This document shows positions 52,197-64,000 of a DNA stretch of 64,000 nt, one piece after another. The notes under the pieces are model-generated. The model made no database searches, was not told where the DNA came from, and was given only the letters and a program-made list of their open reading frames with translations. The stretch is from NCBI GenBank assembly GCA_036898135.1, contig CM072525.1, positions 23,897,992 to 23,961,991 on the forward strand. The letters are read 5' to 3'. Every line of letters begins with the position of its first letter. Within the stretch, counting starts at the first letter, position 1. The position numbers and the translations under genes are program-made. The stretch is from Oncomelania hupensis. Taxonomy: Eukaryota > Mollusca > Gastropoda > Littorinimorpha > Pomatiopsidae.

Positions 52197-52712
52197 CTTG
52201 ATGCTTCTGGAAAGTTCTTTTCTAGAAAGTTCTTTTCTGGAAAGTTCTTGACTGTGCTGTACCTTTCTAGACTGTTCTAGAACAGCACGCTTTCTGCAGT
52301 AGCGCTGATGCTTTCCACTAGTCGCCTTCGCTGACGCAGGCCCCGCTGTCCTCGTCGTATGCGACGCTGCACCACGCTGGTGTTGATGTACACGCTCCTG
52401 TGCTGAAGTAGACGCGACGTCCGCTCGTCGCTCTCTCTAATACTGGCGATGTAGCTCCGAGACTGTCCCTCGACGTAGTCTTACGGCAGCCACGTAGTCC
52501 CGATCTGTTGTTCGCTCACGAAGCAACTCTTCAGCGACTACACGCCCTTGCAGTCAACCCGAACCTATCGGTGATGTAGTCCCGGTATGTTGGCCCCTCT
52601 CGACGCAACTCGTTGGCGGCTACCCTCGATGACTGCCTCTCGTAACGTTGACTCGCTTGTTGTAGCAGTTGAACCCTTGGCTATGGCGTGAATCCCGGCT
52701 TGGCCCCCAAAA

Positions 52713-53362
52713 TGTTACACTCAGTTCGATGTTGGTGTTTTCTATCAGTATCTGATTCAGCCCCAATGCTGAATTCCTGATAGGGTGTAACTCAGATTCG
52801 TTTATCCACGCAGCCCGTCCAAACAGCATACAAGTCACAAAGTCGACGTATGAAGTTTTCCACCTTTTATTCAGCACACATCAACAACTGCATAAATTCT
52901 CAACTCAACTCAACAACTTTCAAATTTACTTTCCAGCTTCACTATCAACAACAATCTCTCAATAACAACTTCACTATCCTATTTTTGAAACAGCGCGGCA
53001 CTTAAATAGTCTCTTGATACTCCCGAATAACCTGGATCAATCTCGTTTGACGCAATTTAACCAATCGCTTCTAACTTCGTCATTACTGTCTTACGTCATA
53101 CATATTTTCTTCTCCTTCGGAACGTCTTCTTGCTTCGACATGTATCGGGAAATTTCTATCGAGAATAAACACGCAGATCCAGAAAATTCTACAACAATAT
53201 CGACTAACGAAAATTATCAGCGTTATACAAAGCCTCTCCTAACAACAATGCAAACTCAAATCAAAGGTAAATAAACTCCATTATTGAATACTTTGCAAAA
53301 CGAAACGATTAGATCTATCGTGCGCGTTTCCGACATACTTTCGTTCGCGTTTCAACGTAACA
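52713..53362 (-). repeat. 5' LTR (650 bp)
   Basis: Partner of 48024-48673. On the minus strand it is followed by TTTTGGGGGCCAAGCC, the likely primer binding region, whose tRNA I cannot assign. Confidence 0.95.
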
Positions 53363-53367
53363 GTCTC

Positions 53368-53395
53368 TCTTTCTCCCCCTCCCTCCCTCTACCGT

Positions 53396-53439
<44 letters not shown>

Positions 53440-55368
53440 GAATGCATGCAAACTTGTATCTTAACCTTTATTCACTTACTATTTACTTTTCACACTGTGC
53501 CTACTAAGTGTCAGCCCTTTATATCGATAAGTTTAAAACAAACAATAGAATAATATATACTATACTTCAGAACTGCTGCCCCCTCCCTTCCTCTCCCCCT
53601 TTAGAAATCCATTTGACACCCCTGAGGCGAAGAACAGAATGAATCAAGCCAAAGTTTTATCGGGTTCATCTATTGATCTTTCACCCTTAAATATAGGAAC
53701 ATTGATTGTGACCATTGTCGGTCACATGATACTATTTACTATGATTGTTACTTACCTACAAAGACGTATCGTCAGTTCTAACCTATATAGGCTGATGCAT
53801 TGACTATAACAATCAATTATCTCTTTGTACGTTAATTACTAATTACAAGTAGCCAGTCGTCAGGAACTAACCTAGATATGGAACCAAAGAATGATGAATC
53901 GCAATTTAGATTCAGTCTCATAACACAACTTTATCGTTTGGTGACTACAGAACGAAGAAGGTATATTCGAAAGACTACTGAGGTCATTTGGGAGTTATAT
54001 GAAAAATAAAAACTTGATAAAATGTCGTAGAAATATTTTTTTTAATGGGTTCAGATGTTGACAGGTAAAAAGTTGTTTGAAGAGCGGAGGGATTGGTTTT
54101 TTTGATGTGGTGACGGTCAATAGCTACTCAATAGTTACATATACAAGGTAATGTTAATATTACTGTATTTATAATGCGGTAAGTAATATTCTAGACCCGT
54201 AACATGCTGCAGTACACACTCACACACACACACACACGCATGCACTACACTCATACACACACACAAACATACATACACACGTACACTCACACACACACAC
54301 GTACACATGCACTACACAGAGGAACGCACACACACACACACACACATCGATTACTTATTTAAACAACAAAAAACACAAAACAAAGAAAAACACTATTTCC
54401 TGCAAAACAAAATTTCAAACGAGTTCGGAAAAAAAAGGTTTTCAATAGGGAAGCCAATACATTTTACTCTATTGCATCTGTTTTATTCCATTCCATTTCC
54501 AAATACATTAACAAAGAAGAAATCGGGACTATTGTTGAGTATACACGTAAACGGTTTGGGGTTAACAACGGATGTGAATATGTGGGACCTTGCTTGCATC
54601 AGACAAACTCGCTGCTTCCTATCCCTAGTATTTTTTGATACAAGATTGCTTTTTGACGAATTCCTCGGCCTCATTTCGTTAAGTGCATGTAAAGGAAAGA
54701 AGAAGAGATAGACGGAGGACGGAAGGATGACTGCATTAAGCCATTTAAAGTGGGTCTAATGTAATGTTTTCAAACTATTATGAAATGAAATGAAGGGACA
54801 TTTATTAAGCGCATACATGTTTTCACACAATTGGACAGAGTACAGAACAGATAGTATGATCGTAGGAGAGTTTATGAATGTTCGTTTATTGAGGTAAAAG
54901 CTCTTCGATAAGCTTATAAACGACTTAATACGTCATTAGGGACGTCCCAGAGGACGTAACAGGCCCTCATTAGTAATTATATGCAAATCGGAATTAATTG
55001 GTTCGCGCTGAGCCTTAGCAAATCTGCTTTAATGTAGCTTATACTGTCAGCGTGAGGGTAGGATGGGGGTGTCATACTGTGTGCGCCTGTACAGGCATGT
55101 TAAGGGAGGTAAATCATTTCATTCTGTTAGATGACGCTCCAAAGAACGCTTGGATACGACGTTTATAATCAAATTTTGCAAAATATCTAACGATTTAAAG
55201 TAGAGCTATAACATTACTTCAAAAGTTTACCAACTGCAGACCTGCAAATAATACGGGCAATATCTACTATTGCCGGTGGTAATGGATCATTGAATAGTCT
55301 GTTCACATTGATATTTTTTCTTCGTACAACGGACTGTCTTTCTTCCTCTCCTATTCTCTCTCTCTCTC

Positions 55369-55410
<42 letters not shown>

Positions 55411-55430
55411 CATTTTCTTATCCCTATCCT
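53368..55430. other. Simple repeats only
   Basis: (TC)n at 53399-53434, (CA)n stretches at 54215-54350 and CT-rich 55350-55408. The remainder shows no gene or element. Confidence 0.5.
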
Positions 55431-55560
55431 ATCCTGTCCCGTAACCCGAAGGTCGTAGGGGCACCACAGATGATCGTTTAACCAGCATACTCCATCTTTC
55501 TCTGTCCTCAGCAGCCCTGATGGCTTCGCTCAGTGTCAAACCAGTCCATTCTCCCTGGTG
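55430..55560 (-). mobile_element. LINE family A, extreme 3' fragment
   Basis: CGTAACCCGAAGGTCGTAGG, GGCACCACAGATGATCG and CTCAGTGTCAAACCAGTCC match the 3' ends at 4930 and 60190, with CCTATCCTATCC as the tail. About 130 bases only. Confidence 0.85.
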
Positions 55561-55847
55561 AATTAATAGAACGGAACGAACGGACGAAGTGTGACACAGT
55601 GTGTGGGAGAAAGGGTTGATAAAATGGATAGTATCTGGTACATGTACATTATAAGCTGATTCAATGGTGGCTGATTTTGGCAGTCATGGTCAACTGCACG
55701 CATTGTCTATCCGAGGTCACCGAAATTAGTACAAGTTCATTCACACACTCACCCGACGCGAACCCTCTCAGTCTACATACAGTTCTGCAATGAAAAACTA
55801 CAGCTGTCAAAAAATAACATTACGCTCCGTGCAAGGCCACCTTATAA

Positions 55848-55926
55848 ACAGGTAGTAGTAGTAGTAGAAGTAGTAGTTATCGTAGTAGCAGTAGCAGCAG
55901 CAGTAGTAATAGTAATAGTAGTAGTG

Positions 55927-55967
<41 letters not shown>

Positions 55968-55972
55968 CGTAA
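55848..55972. repeat. (TAG)n microsatellite
   Basis: Interrupted TAG/CAG triplets, followed by (ACAG)n at 56018-56052. Confidence 0.95.
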
Positions 55973-56085
55973 CTTTCCAACTGACGACTAAATGAATAGA
56001 AAGGGAGAGAGAGACAGATAGACAGACAGACAGACAGGCAGACAGGCAGACAGAACTTTTTCTCAAAAGCATAACCGAGATAATA

Positions 56086-56463
56086 CAGGGTGTTCCAAAA
56101 GTCTTGGGCACATTTGAAGTCCCCATATCTCAATTACTATGAATGGTAGTAAGATAAAAGTTGTGTCATTTTAAAGCTAATTACATTAAGTTTTTTGTAA
56201 AGGTGTTGATTTTTTTAATTTCTTTTCAGACCCATTAATGGCGTTCACTCAACCAGAAAATGCTGGAACGCGTTTGGCAAGAATTTGACTATCTGGTTGA
56301 TGTGTGTCGTGTGACCAATGGTGCTCACATTGAACATCTTTGAACATTTAATGTAAAAATTGAGATTACAAGCTTTCTGAATTTACCAGATGCGTTTTTA
56401 TATCCTTAATAGTTTCGGAAATATTCAATGTCAAAATGTGCCCAAGACTTTTGGAACACCCTG
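56086..56463. mobile_element. Mariner-type MITE, 378 bp
   Basis: CAGGGTGTTCCAAAAGTC begins a 30-base terminal repeat that is perfectly inverted at the right end (56434-56463). TA flanks both sides. The terminal sequence is typical of Tc1/mariner elements. No transposase frame. Confidence 0.92.
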
Positions 56464-57119
56464 TATATCTCGAGAAAAGAAATTCGTCGGCAAACAATCA
56501 TAACTAAAGTCAGTTAGTTTTTTTCCATGTCATAAAAGCAGCGACCCTTAGATTGAAATCCTGTAAACTGAACAAACGTGGTTTTGCGCAAGATAGTTGG
56601 CGGGGACGTGCGTCATCAACCACTCATCAAATTTTTTTAGTGTCTGAAAAGTGAAAAAAAAAACAACACCAAAACAAACAAACAAGCAAACAAAACCTTG
56701 ATTGAACATTAAACACATTCGTCTTTTGATCAGTTTTTCAACAACAATAACAACAACCACAACGACAACCACCACCACCACCACCACCACAACAACAACA
56801 ACAACAACATGCAAACCAGTTAAGTACAGGTACGAGGTCTTGTATCTTGCTGGCGCGGGAAAAAAAAACTACTGACCTTGATTAAACATTGAACGCATTT
56901 TTCTTTTGATCAGTTTCCTCAAAAAACAAAGGACATTTTAACAAAAGTAAATGTGAGGCCTTGTTTCTGTCTAGTGCGCATGCGTCAAACCCAAGTCCCC
57001 ATACCAAGAACGTGACACTGAAGGGCGACGTTCGATTTTCTGTTCGATTCGATTTACTTGTAGTTGAATACACTTAAACTACAAATATTATGATGGAAGT
57101 TTTCGACTACTACTAAAAA

Positions 57120-57505
57120 TAACACTGGATGCTATAGACGCGCCTTTCCCCAAATCAGCTATCAGACCCAAAGCGCGGCGATCTGTACCAACATACACGA
57201 TCACATATTTCACCCTCTCACACACAGAACAAACACACATTTATTACTCAAACATGTGGGGTAAAGACAAGGAGATCGCTATTGAAAAGGAAATCGAATA
57301 TTTATTTTTGAAATTTTATATTGACTGTATTCAATACCATTTTTGAAGGAAGGGAGGAAACCGGAGTACACTTATAAAACCCTCGGTGATCTCAATAGTC
57401 TCGTACCTAAGTCAAATAAGTTCGCCCCTGGCGGGAATCGAACCCGCTACCTTCGGCATAGGAAATCGGCGACCAATCCATTGCACCACATGTGATACAG
57501 ACAAA
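57120..57505 (-). mobile_element. SINE family S3, copy with intact tRNA-like head
   Basis: On the minus strand the head at 57500-57430 has TGGTGCAATGGATTGG (A box) and GGGTTCGATTCCCGCC (perfect B box). The body includes AAAACCCTCGGTGATC and GAGGAAACCGGAGTAC in plus orientation and ends with GGCGCGTCTATAGC (minus). Confidence 0.85.
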
Positions 57506-57684
57506 CCCTCGAGTTAAAAAGAACAGGATTCATGTCTTTGTGTTCATCCATACCCAGAAAAAAAAAAGATGGCAAAGCATTCAAATGTATTTAAAGACAC
57601 TGGCACAAATAGCTGAAATTCTGCAATTTGAGAAGTTCATTTTCTACTTGGCGATGGTGTGACTCGGTTTGTTTCTTTAAAAAG

Positions 57685-57730
57685 ATTAGTTTAGTTTAGT
57701 TTAGTTTAGTTTAGTTTAGTTTAGTTAGTC
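57685..57730. repeat. (TTTAG)n
   Basis: Eight units at the 3' end of family F copy 3; may be its tail. Confidence 0.85.
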
Positions 57731-58262
57731 ATTGTTTATATATTGTTTATAGGGTCCAACGGACTGCAAAGAGCCGAATCAGGACCACGACTTGGTTGAA
57801 AGAGAACTCACCCCTGATCCGTATAAAAGGTCTGCTAAAACACTTTACAATAAAGGCATACCATGAAAGGGTCGCCAAGGCTGTACTCTAATTTATCCAA
57901 ACCCCCATTTACACAAACAAAATATATATAGACATCATTATAGAATATTAACAAAACACATACATATAAAATGTCTACATTGCTAAATAATAATACCATA
58001 GAGAGCTCTAGAGACCATTTGGCAGAATGCGTCCAATATCATCAAGCTGACCCAACAGACCCCATACACAAATGAGGAGTTTTGGGAGAGTTTTCAAGAA
58101 AAAAAGATATATGACTGATCTAGAGAATAAGATAGTAGATTGATAGAACAGATTATGAACGAGAAAGAACAAAAGAGAATGACAGAAAATATTGGAATTT
58201 AAAACACTAAATTTCTACAAAGTGGGGACACTGTTTATAAAGAAACCCGGCACCCCCACGAA
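57727..58262 (-). mobile_element. Retroposon family F, copy 3
   Basis: Reverse complement of 35340-35930, more diverged (AGGGTCCAACGGACTGC, CGTATAAAAGGTCTGC, ACATATAAAATGTCTAC). Confidence 0.85.
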
Positions 58263-58264
58263 AA

Positions 58265-58690
58265 TAAAAAAATAAAAAAATATTTTTTTTAAAAAGCAAT
58301 GTGCCACTTTCTACATGTAAAACCATCTGCAATCGAAAATGCAGTGTGAGTATTTTTGTTAGGCCCTATTAAAAGTAATATAACTGGCTTTAGCGACTTT
58401 GACCTTCGAGAAAGAGCGAAGGTCAAGGACACACAAAAGGTCGTATTTTCTAGCAGTGTCGCAGCTCCAGTCAAATGCAGATTTGTGATTGAAGCAAACG
58501 TTACCATGGAACTATTGACATACAAATTGCTATTTAATCATCTTCTTGTGTTATTGAAAAACGTTTCCGCGTTAGGCCATCCTACATCAATAGCATTATT
58601 GAATTATTGACGAAACTTCTAAGTATGATACAGATTTTCATGTTCACGTTCTGTATTAGTAATGCACTAATGAAAGTATATGAATAATAG
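58265..58690. other. No recognised content
   Basis: AT-rich sequence between two retroposons. Short frames on both strands lack any domain. Confidence 0.35.
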
Positions 58691-59085
58691 ACGTTATATA
58701 CGCGCTTTTCCCTAAATCACTTAAGAGGTTCAAAGGGCAGCGATCTTTACCAAAATATACGCTCACATATAACACAAACACACACATTCACATACACTCA
58801 CATACATGTATAACTCAAACATTTGGTGTAAAGGCATGGAGAGCACAGTAATAAGACAGAAAAGGAAATATAACTTTTTTATGTTGAAATTATCGATTGG
58901 AAGCACTCAATGCCGTTACTAAAGAAAGGGAGGAATCCAGAGAGCCTGGAGAAAGAAACCCTCGTTGACCTGAACATTCTCGAACCTAGTACCTAAGTCT
59001 TATCCATTCGTCTATTTCTGGATCCGAACCCGCGACCTTCGGCACAGGAAAGCGGTGCCTAACCAACGACACCACGACACCCCTA
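58690..59085 (-). mobile_element. SINE family S3, copy
   Basis: Head on the minus strand: TGGTGTCGTTGGTTAGGC (A-box-like), GTCGCGGGTTCGGATCC (B-box-like). The body matches 57120-57430, including CAAACATTTGGTGTAAAGGC and AGGGAGGAATCCAGAG. Confidence 0.82.
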
Positions 59086-59454
59086 TTATCGAATTACGGA
59101 CAAAAGTTCTAAGTATGATAACGATTTATATTCAGATTTGTGTATTAGTATTATCGAATTATTGAGAAGGCGGTACTCATGGTACACTGAACTGTATTTA
59201 AGGACAAAAAAAGCTTAACCTTTATGTATCTTTGCTGAACGTGCACGGAAATAAGCCTAATACTAATATTATAAACCTGTGCATGACCCTCCGGGCATTA
59301 TATTTTACCAAGACAGGGCTTCACATTAGCACAAAATTGTGTAGCGACTATTGTTTGAAACCTCTCGTCACTGTAGTCTTATGTTCAACATGTAATAATG
59401 TAAATGGGACACAGATCCCCGCGCACTTAGTCTGACTTAGGAAAACAGCTCGTA

Positions 59455-59455
59455 T

Positions 59456-59536
<81 letters not shown>

Positions 59537-59565
59537 TTGATGATGATGATGATGATGATGATAAT
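59455..59565. repeat. (GAT)n microsatellite
   Basis: About 36 GAT units with a TTG and an AAT break; abuts the left end of MITE D copy 2, as at 35 kb. Confidence 0.95.
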
Positions 59566-59578
59566 GATGGAGGTAATA

Positions 59579-60062
59579 CACATTGCTGCGATCGGTAGAA
59601 AGTATCGCCAAAACTCCCGCTAGCAGCAGGTGAAAGTCTTCCCTCCATCCCTTCAAAGTATACTTTGGGCTCGCTGCTAGCCGCGGATGCGAACCGCAGT
59701 AGTCTTAAAAGTGATGGAAAGAGCGGAATATTGCTACAAGGGTTCGGGTAAGGGTTAGTTGTACATCTATCCCTAGCCCTTGCCCTAACCCTTTTATCTA
59801 CAAAAATGCTCTTTTTCCGTCCCAAAAACCCATTAGCCTTCTTGGATTCTTAAATTGTATGAAACCAAGTGAGGACACTATCCGGCGTCAATAAACGGTT
59901 CGAAAAGATTCTCAAACGGTTCGTAAAAGACAGTTGACCTAGAAACAAATACACCGTGACCTAATTCATCGCCTAGAGGAGACGAAACTTACTTTTTCCG
60001 TTTGTAGTCTTTGAGCGACACTGTAACTGAGCAGGCTGCTAACCTCGCCAAAGGGACAAAGG
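59579..60062 (-). mobile_element. MITE family D, copy 2
   Basis: Begins CACATTGCTGCGATCGG with AGAAAGTATCG and runs as the reverse complement of 36318 down to 35160, without the nested insert. The other terminal repeat is missing beyond CTCGCCAAAGGG. Confidence 0.8.
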
Positions 60063-60159
60063 TTACTGATTCACCCATGAGCTGAATGACTGGAATATTC
60101 TGTGTATGCCAATTATCCGAACGGGGTCTGTCTCCAAAGCAGACAGCAACAGTAAGAAC

Positions 60160-61370
60160 AAACCTATCCTATCCTATCCTACCCTATCCTATCCCATAAC
60201 TCGGAGGTCGTAGGGGCACCACATATGATCGTTTAACCAGCGTACTCCATCTTTCCCTGTCCTCAGCAACCCTGATTGTTTCGCTCAGTGTCAAACCAGT
60301 CCATTCTCGATTGTTGTCTTCCGACCTCTTTTTCGGTCTCCCTCTTCTTCTACCTCCTTGCACTGTGCCTTGCAGGATGGTCTTTGCAAGACCTGATGAT
60401 ATGGTGAGGTGGCCATACCATCGGGTGCGGAGTTTCCGTTTTTTCACCACTGTGAGCAGGTCATCGTGTTGTCCAATGGCTTGTGTGATGGTCTGTCAGA
60501 CTTCGTCGTTGGTGATATGCTGTGTATAGGAAATGGCCAGAAGTCTTCTGTAGCACCTCATCTCCATGCTTTGTATTCTTCGTTGGAGATCTGCTGTGAG
60601 GGTCCATGTTTCGCAAGCATATAGGAAGATGGAGATGACAAGGGAGCGCAACAGCCTTGGAATGTAGACTGATTGTCCTGTCTTTCCAAATTTGCTTCAA
60701 CCTCGCCAGGGCAGCACTTGTTTGTGCGATCCTGGAGAGGACTTCCTGTCGAGGACCCATTGTCTGATACAATGGCTCCTAAATATTTGAAGCTATGCAC
60801 TGTGTTGAGGGATTGGCTTGGACTTTGATATCCGTGTTGATGCCATTGGTGTTGTTGGTCATCAGTTTGGTCCTCTCTGCACTTATTTCCATTCCATAGG
60901 CTCTGGAGGTGGTTTCAAGCCTCTGTACCAGCTGTTCGTTCTTGTTCCTCTCCAGCCAATCCATCAATGTCATCCGCAAAACGGAAGTTGGAGAGTGCTC
61001 TTCCCCCTATGCTGACTGTGCCTTAGTGGTCTGCAATGGCATCTGACATGATGCGCTCTAGGAAGATGTTGAAGAGTGTTGGAGAGAGTAGGCATCCCTG
61101 ACGCACACCGATTGTTGTTTTGAACCAGTTTCCGATTGCGCTGTTGTGGAGGACTGAACTGGTAGCTTTGTCATACAGGCTTTTGATGACTTCAATAATT
61201 TTAGGGCTGATGTTGTACACTCTCATGGTTGCCCACAGAGCTGCATGCCAGATTCGGTCAAACGCCTTTTTGATGTCTACGAACACATGATATAGATGTT
61301 GTTGGTGCTGTAGGTATTTCTCGCAGATTATTCTGAGGTTGAATATCCGTTCAGTGGAAGAACAAACACA
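60160..61370 (-). mobile_element. LINE family A, copy 2
   Basis: Minus-strand pieces: FVDIKKAFDRIWHAALWATM and VGVRQGCLLSPTLFN-type palm motifs at 61050-61285, an FADDIDGLAGEE catalytic motif near 60975, MEISAERTKLMTNNTNGI near 60890, FKYLGAIVSDNGS near 60780, then KRKLRTRWYGH and GGRRRGRPKKRSEDN near 60350. Frames change at about 61020, 60950 and 60790. Tail (GGATA)n at 60165-60195. 5' truncated within the RT. Confidence 0.88.
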
Positions 61371-61764
61371 AAGCGAAAATTCCTACCTCCAGAATTAGCT
61401 ACACTATTTGAGCCAAATTACACAAATCAAACTAAAATGGCCCCTTGCAAACACCCCACCTCCCCCAAATCCCACTCCACCTCACCACGCTCTGCACCCC
61501 TGCATGGATTATGGCGACAAGAGGTTTGGGATGAATACTACTACTACGAACGACTAAAAACATTTAGGGCAAAGGTCATCAGGAGACAAAAACAATGAAA
61601 CAACAGTAAGAGGTTCCATTAATTAAAAGCAAATTACACAACAAGAGTATGACATATCTAGGAAACAATTTCTCACAGTCACAGTTATGATATACATTTT
61701 GTCAGCAACATTACATTCACAATTATGATACAGTTTGTAAGAATAGCAACTTAATAATACCCAA

Positions 61765-61994
<230 letters not shown>

Positions 61995-62190
61995 AGTTAA
62001 TCATTGTTTATAGGGTCCAGCGGACTGGAAAGAGCCGAATCAAGATCACAATTTCCCTTATCCGTATAAAAGATCTGCTGAAACAACCTTAATATGGTAA
62101 CACTGAAGGCACTCCACCAACCGGTCACTTTACAATAAAGACACCCCATGCAGGGAACGCTGAGGCTGTACTCTAATTTATCGAACAATT
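61995..62190 (-). mobile_element. Retroposon family F, 5'-truncated copy
   Basis: AGGGTCCAGCGGACTGG, CCGTATAAAAGATCTGCTG and CACTTTACAATAAAGACACC; its 3' end abuts the (AG)n tract. Confidence 0.85.
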
Positions 62191-62194
62191 TTAC

Positions 62195-62540
62195 CAAACA
62201 TTTGAGGTCTACGTCCCCCCCAGGACTATTTTTCCCCCGAGTATGTTCCCTCAAGGGTTTTCAGGTCTACATTCCACACACACACACGCTTGTACATGTT
62301 CACCAGGTCTAGATTCCCCCAGGTTAATCTTCCCTTAGGGTTATAATTATTCCTCCAATTCTAGATCTTATACGTTCCCCATAGTTGTGAGAGAACCGGG
62401 TGGGAGTGGAGAGGGGGGAGGTAGACCCGGGAGAACATAGACCTGGGGGAACAAAATACCTTTGGGAAACATAGTTAAGCTCCACTGCAGACTACAGACT
62501 ATGCTTGTGTACTGTAAAACGATCGGCCACTCAAGCGTAT
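62195..62540. other. No recognised content
   Basis: Contains loosely repeated AGGTCTA/CCCCCAGG motifs between 62205 and 62450 but no defined element. Confidence 0.35.
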
Positions 62541-63010
62541 GATCGTCGTTAAAGGGACCCACTCGTTTAACATTCACAGTGAATGCTGACACACTGGAAA
62601 GGGCTTTTTTTAAAATTTAGCTTGCCACCCATCACCCTCTCCCTTCTGCCCTCTTTACCCCCACACCACCTCACACTCCCTCCCCTCCCCCCCAAAAAAA
62701 TCTTTCGAAAGCACAGTTGTTTTTTAAATCAACAATTTCCGTAGTTTTTGTGCCTATTGTGCACCCGCTAGCTGCCATTCTAGCGCAAAAAATACCCTCT
62801 ATGAGATCGAAGAGCGTGTTGGTGTATCGATAAAACAGGGGAAATCACTCCCTGTCAGAACAGAAACGGAAAATTCAAACTTTGGCGGTTGGTTTGAGCA
62901 ATGAAAGCCCACTGTATCCTTGTGTAATGGAATAAAAATAATACGAAGTTCAGGCTAAACTCCTTTGTGCCAAAGTAAGCAAAAGCCTTCAAATGGGGAC
63001 TTTTCACTGT
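62540..63010 (-). repeat. Interspersed repeat family H, copy 3
   Basis: Reverse complement of parts of copy 1: TTTAACATTCACAGTGAATG at one end, CTCCCTGTCAGAACAG, GGTTGGTTTGAGCAATG and AAATGGGGACTTTTCA at the other. Only one copy of the segment that is amplified at 13 kb. Confidence 0.65.
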
Positions 63011-63099
63011 AGCCTACTGAATTTCAAGAGAGTGGGCCACGGGAGGCTGAAATCCATGCGTTGACCTCTCTGCTGTAACACAAAGAGTGCCAATATCCT

Positions 63100-63238
<139 letters not shown>

Positions 63239-63239
63239 A

Positions 63240-63655
63240 AGGAGGCACTGTGGTCTAATGGTAGTGCTTCGGCTTGCGGATCTGAAGGTCCCGGGTTCAA
63301 GCCCTGGCCGGGCCATTGTGTTGTGTCCCTGGGAAAGACACCTTACTCCTGTTTTCCTACTCCTTCGGATGAGAGTATAAACCGAGGTCTAGTCTGTGTC
63401 GCATGCATTCCATCATAACGGACTTTAAAGATCCTGACGCTCGTGTCCTAGACGGGTGAGTGCCGGTAACAAGAACACACCCAGCATGCACTTGGTCCTT
63501 CTCCTCCATCCCTGGCTGCCCAGGATTGTGCTCAGTTGTCCGGGCGTCAGACCATGCGCCCAAAGGCTGCGGGTGGGCGTCTCGGGTGGTTTGAGTTAGA
63601 TCCTGTATCAGCCAGCGCCTTGATCCTTAGGCTAAGGCGCCTTACAAATGACGAA
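63240..63655 (+). mobile_element. Full-length tRNA-derived SINE (family S4) with LINE B tail
   Basis: Head: TGGTCTAATGGTAGTGC (A box) and GTCCCGGGTTCAAGCCC (B box). Central part: GTGTCCCTGGGAAAGACACC, reminiscent of the conserved core of V/Meta-type SINEs. 3' part from about 63540 (CCATGCGCCCAAAGGCTGC, TTTGAGTTAGATCC, CAGCCAGCGCCTTGA) is homologous to the LINE B 3' UTR at 7800-7880. About 415 bases. Confidence 0.88.
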
Positions 63656-63786
<131 letters not shown>

Positions 63787-63789
63787 AAA

Positions 63790-64000
63790 TAATAACAGGA
63801 TTTTATCACGCGCATTTTCTTCAATCGAACTCAAAACGCGGCGATCTGAAGATATTGCTATTAAAGAAGTCTTAATTACAAATACATATTTTTGCTTTTG
63901 GCATTTTAAAAACTGACTGCCTCCAATACCATTATTGAAGGAAGGGAAGAAGCCGGAGTACCCGGAGAAAACCCTCGGTGTCCAGAAAGTCTCGTATCCT
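63790..64000 (-). mobile_element. SINE family S3, cut by window end
   Basis: CACGCGCATTTTCTTC, AAACGCGGCGATCTGAAG, GAAGGGAAGAAGCCGGAG and GAAAACCCTCGGTG match 57140-57400. The tRNA head lies beyond 64000. Confidence 0.8.

Larger units (their letters stand above)
48024..53362 (-). mobile_element. Gmr1-type Ty3/gypsy LTR retrotransposon (integrase before RT)
   Basis: Both LTRs are 650 bases, start TGTTACACTCAG and end CAACGTAACA (plus strand), and the element is flanked by the duplication GTCTC at 48019-48023 and 53363-53367. Coding is on the minus strand: gag (SCAN-like region, CCHC knuckle), aspartic protease, an in-frame TAA, then integrase, then the pre-RT linker and an RT remnant. A G-rich polypurine tract precedes the 3' LTR (CCCCCCACTC on plus, 48677-48686). 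The RT core and RNase H are deleted. LTRs differ at roughly 6-8 sites. Integrase upstream of RT is the order known from Gmr1-like elements, the proposed source of the vertebrate SCAN domain. Confidence 0.9.

Noticed and set aside
63240..63315. A functional tRNA gene
   Set aside because: A and B boxes are present but there is no cloverleaf-compatible acceptor stem end, and the sequence continues into a SINE body; the heads at 21.1, 29.7, 57.4 and 59.0 kb are also SINEs.

Overview
The window looks like the genome of an animal, most probably a mollusc (a marine gastropod is my best guess). It has one long intron-rich gene on the minus strand whose small exons encode extracellular modules (sushi/CCP, WSC, C-type lectin), huge di- and trinucleotide arrays, tRNA-derived SINEs, several LINE families and Ty3/gypsy LTR elements. 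I see no prokaryotic gene, operon or CRISPR array. The species call is inference from gene architecture and repeat content.

Host gene. Reading the minus strand from about 37.4 kb down to 0.6 kb I can place 18 exons, together 1158 codons with no start or stop codon in the window. Order N to C: three CCP/sushi exons, two WSC exons, then a composite unit (short two-cysteine module + two- or three-exon C-type lectin domain + WSC) used three times. The last WSC exon at 585-848 probably opens another unit beyond the left edge. Nearly every module boundary is phase 1, and exon lengths keep the frame, so the gene could grow by exon shuffling. It is predicted to be a secreted or cell-surface adhesion/recognition protein. 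I do not recognise a named orthologue.

Introns and right half. About 6% of the window is coding host sequence. The rest is repeats. 0.9-9 kb: a 27-bp minisatellite, a relic of a duplicated WSC exon, LINE and SINE pieces. 10-15 kb: a 100-bp tandem repeat carrying a 40-bp insertion, a hAT-like miniature element, a repeat with an internal 33-bp minisatellite, and an (AAT)n/(ATT)n hairpin. 20-29 kb: SINE, a long (TA)n, LINE fragments fused head to head. 29.8-33.6 kb: an LTR element with near-identical LTRs whose interior is only RT-RNase H. 35-36.3 kb: a MITE split by a later insertion with a 16-bp target duplication. 38.3-41.1 kb: a long LINE copy. 48.0-53.4 kb: a complete-ended LTR element (5-bp target duplication GTCTC) with gag-protease followed by integrase and then an RT remnant, the gene order of Gmr1-type Ty3/gypsy elements. 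55-64 kb: a mariner-type MITE, SINEs, a LINE copy and more microsatellites.

The most unusual items are the regular WSC / mini-module / lectin exon array, the integrase-before-RT element with a SCAN-like gag, the pairing of a SINE tail with a LINE 3' end, and a set of hairpins with inverted microsatellites at the apex. All exon limits are read from splice consensus, frame and domain continuity only; no transcript was available.
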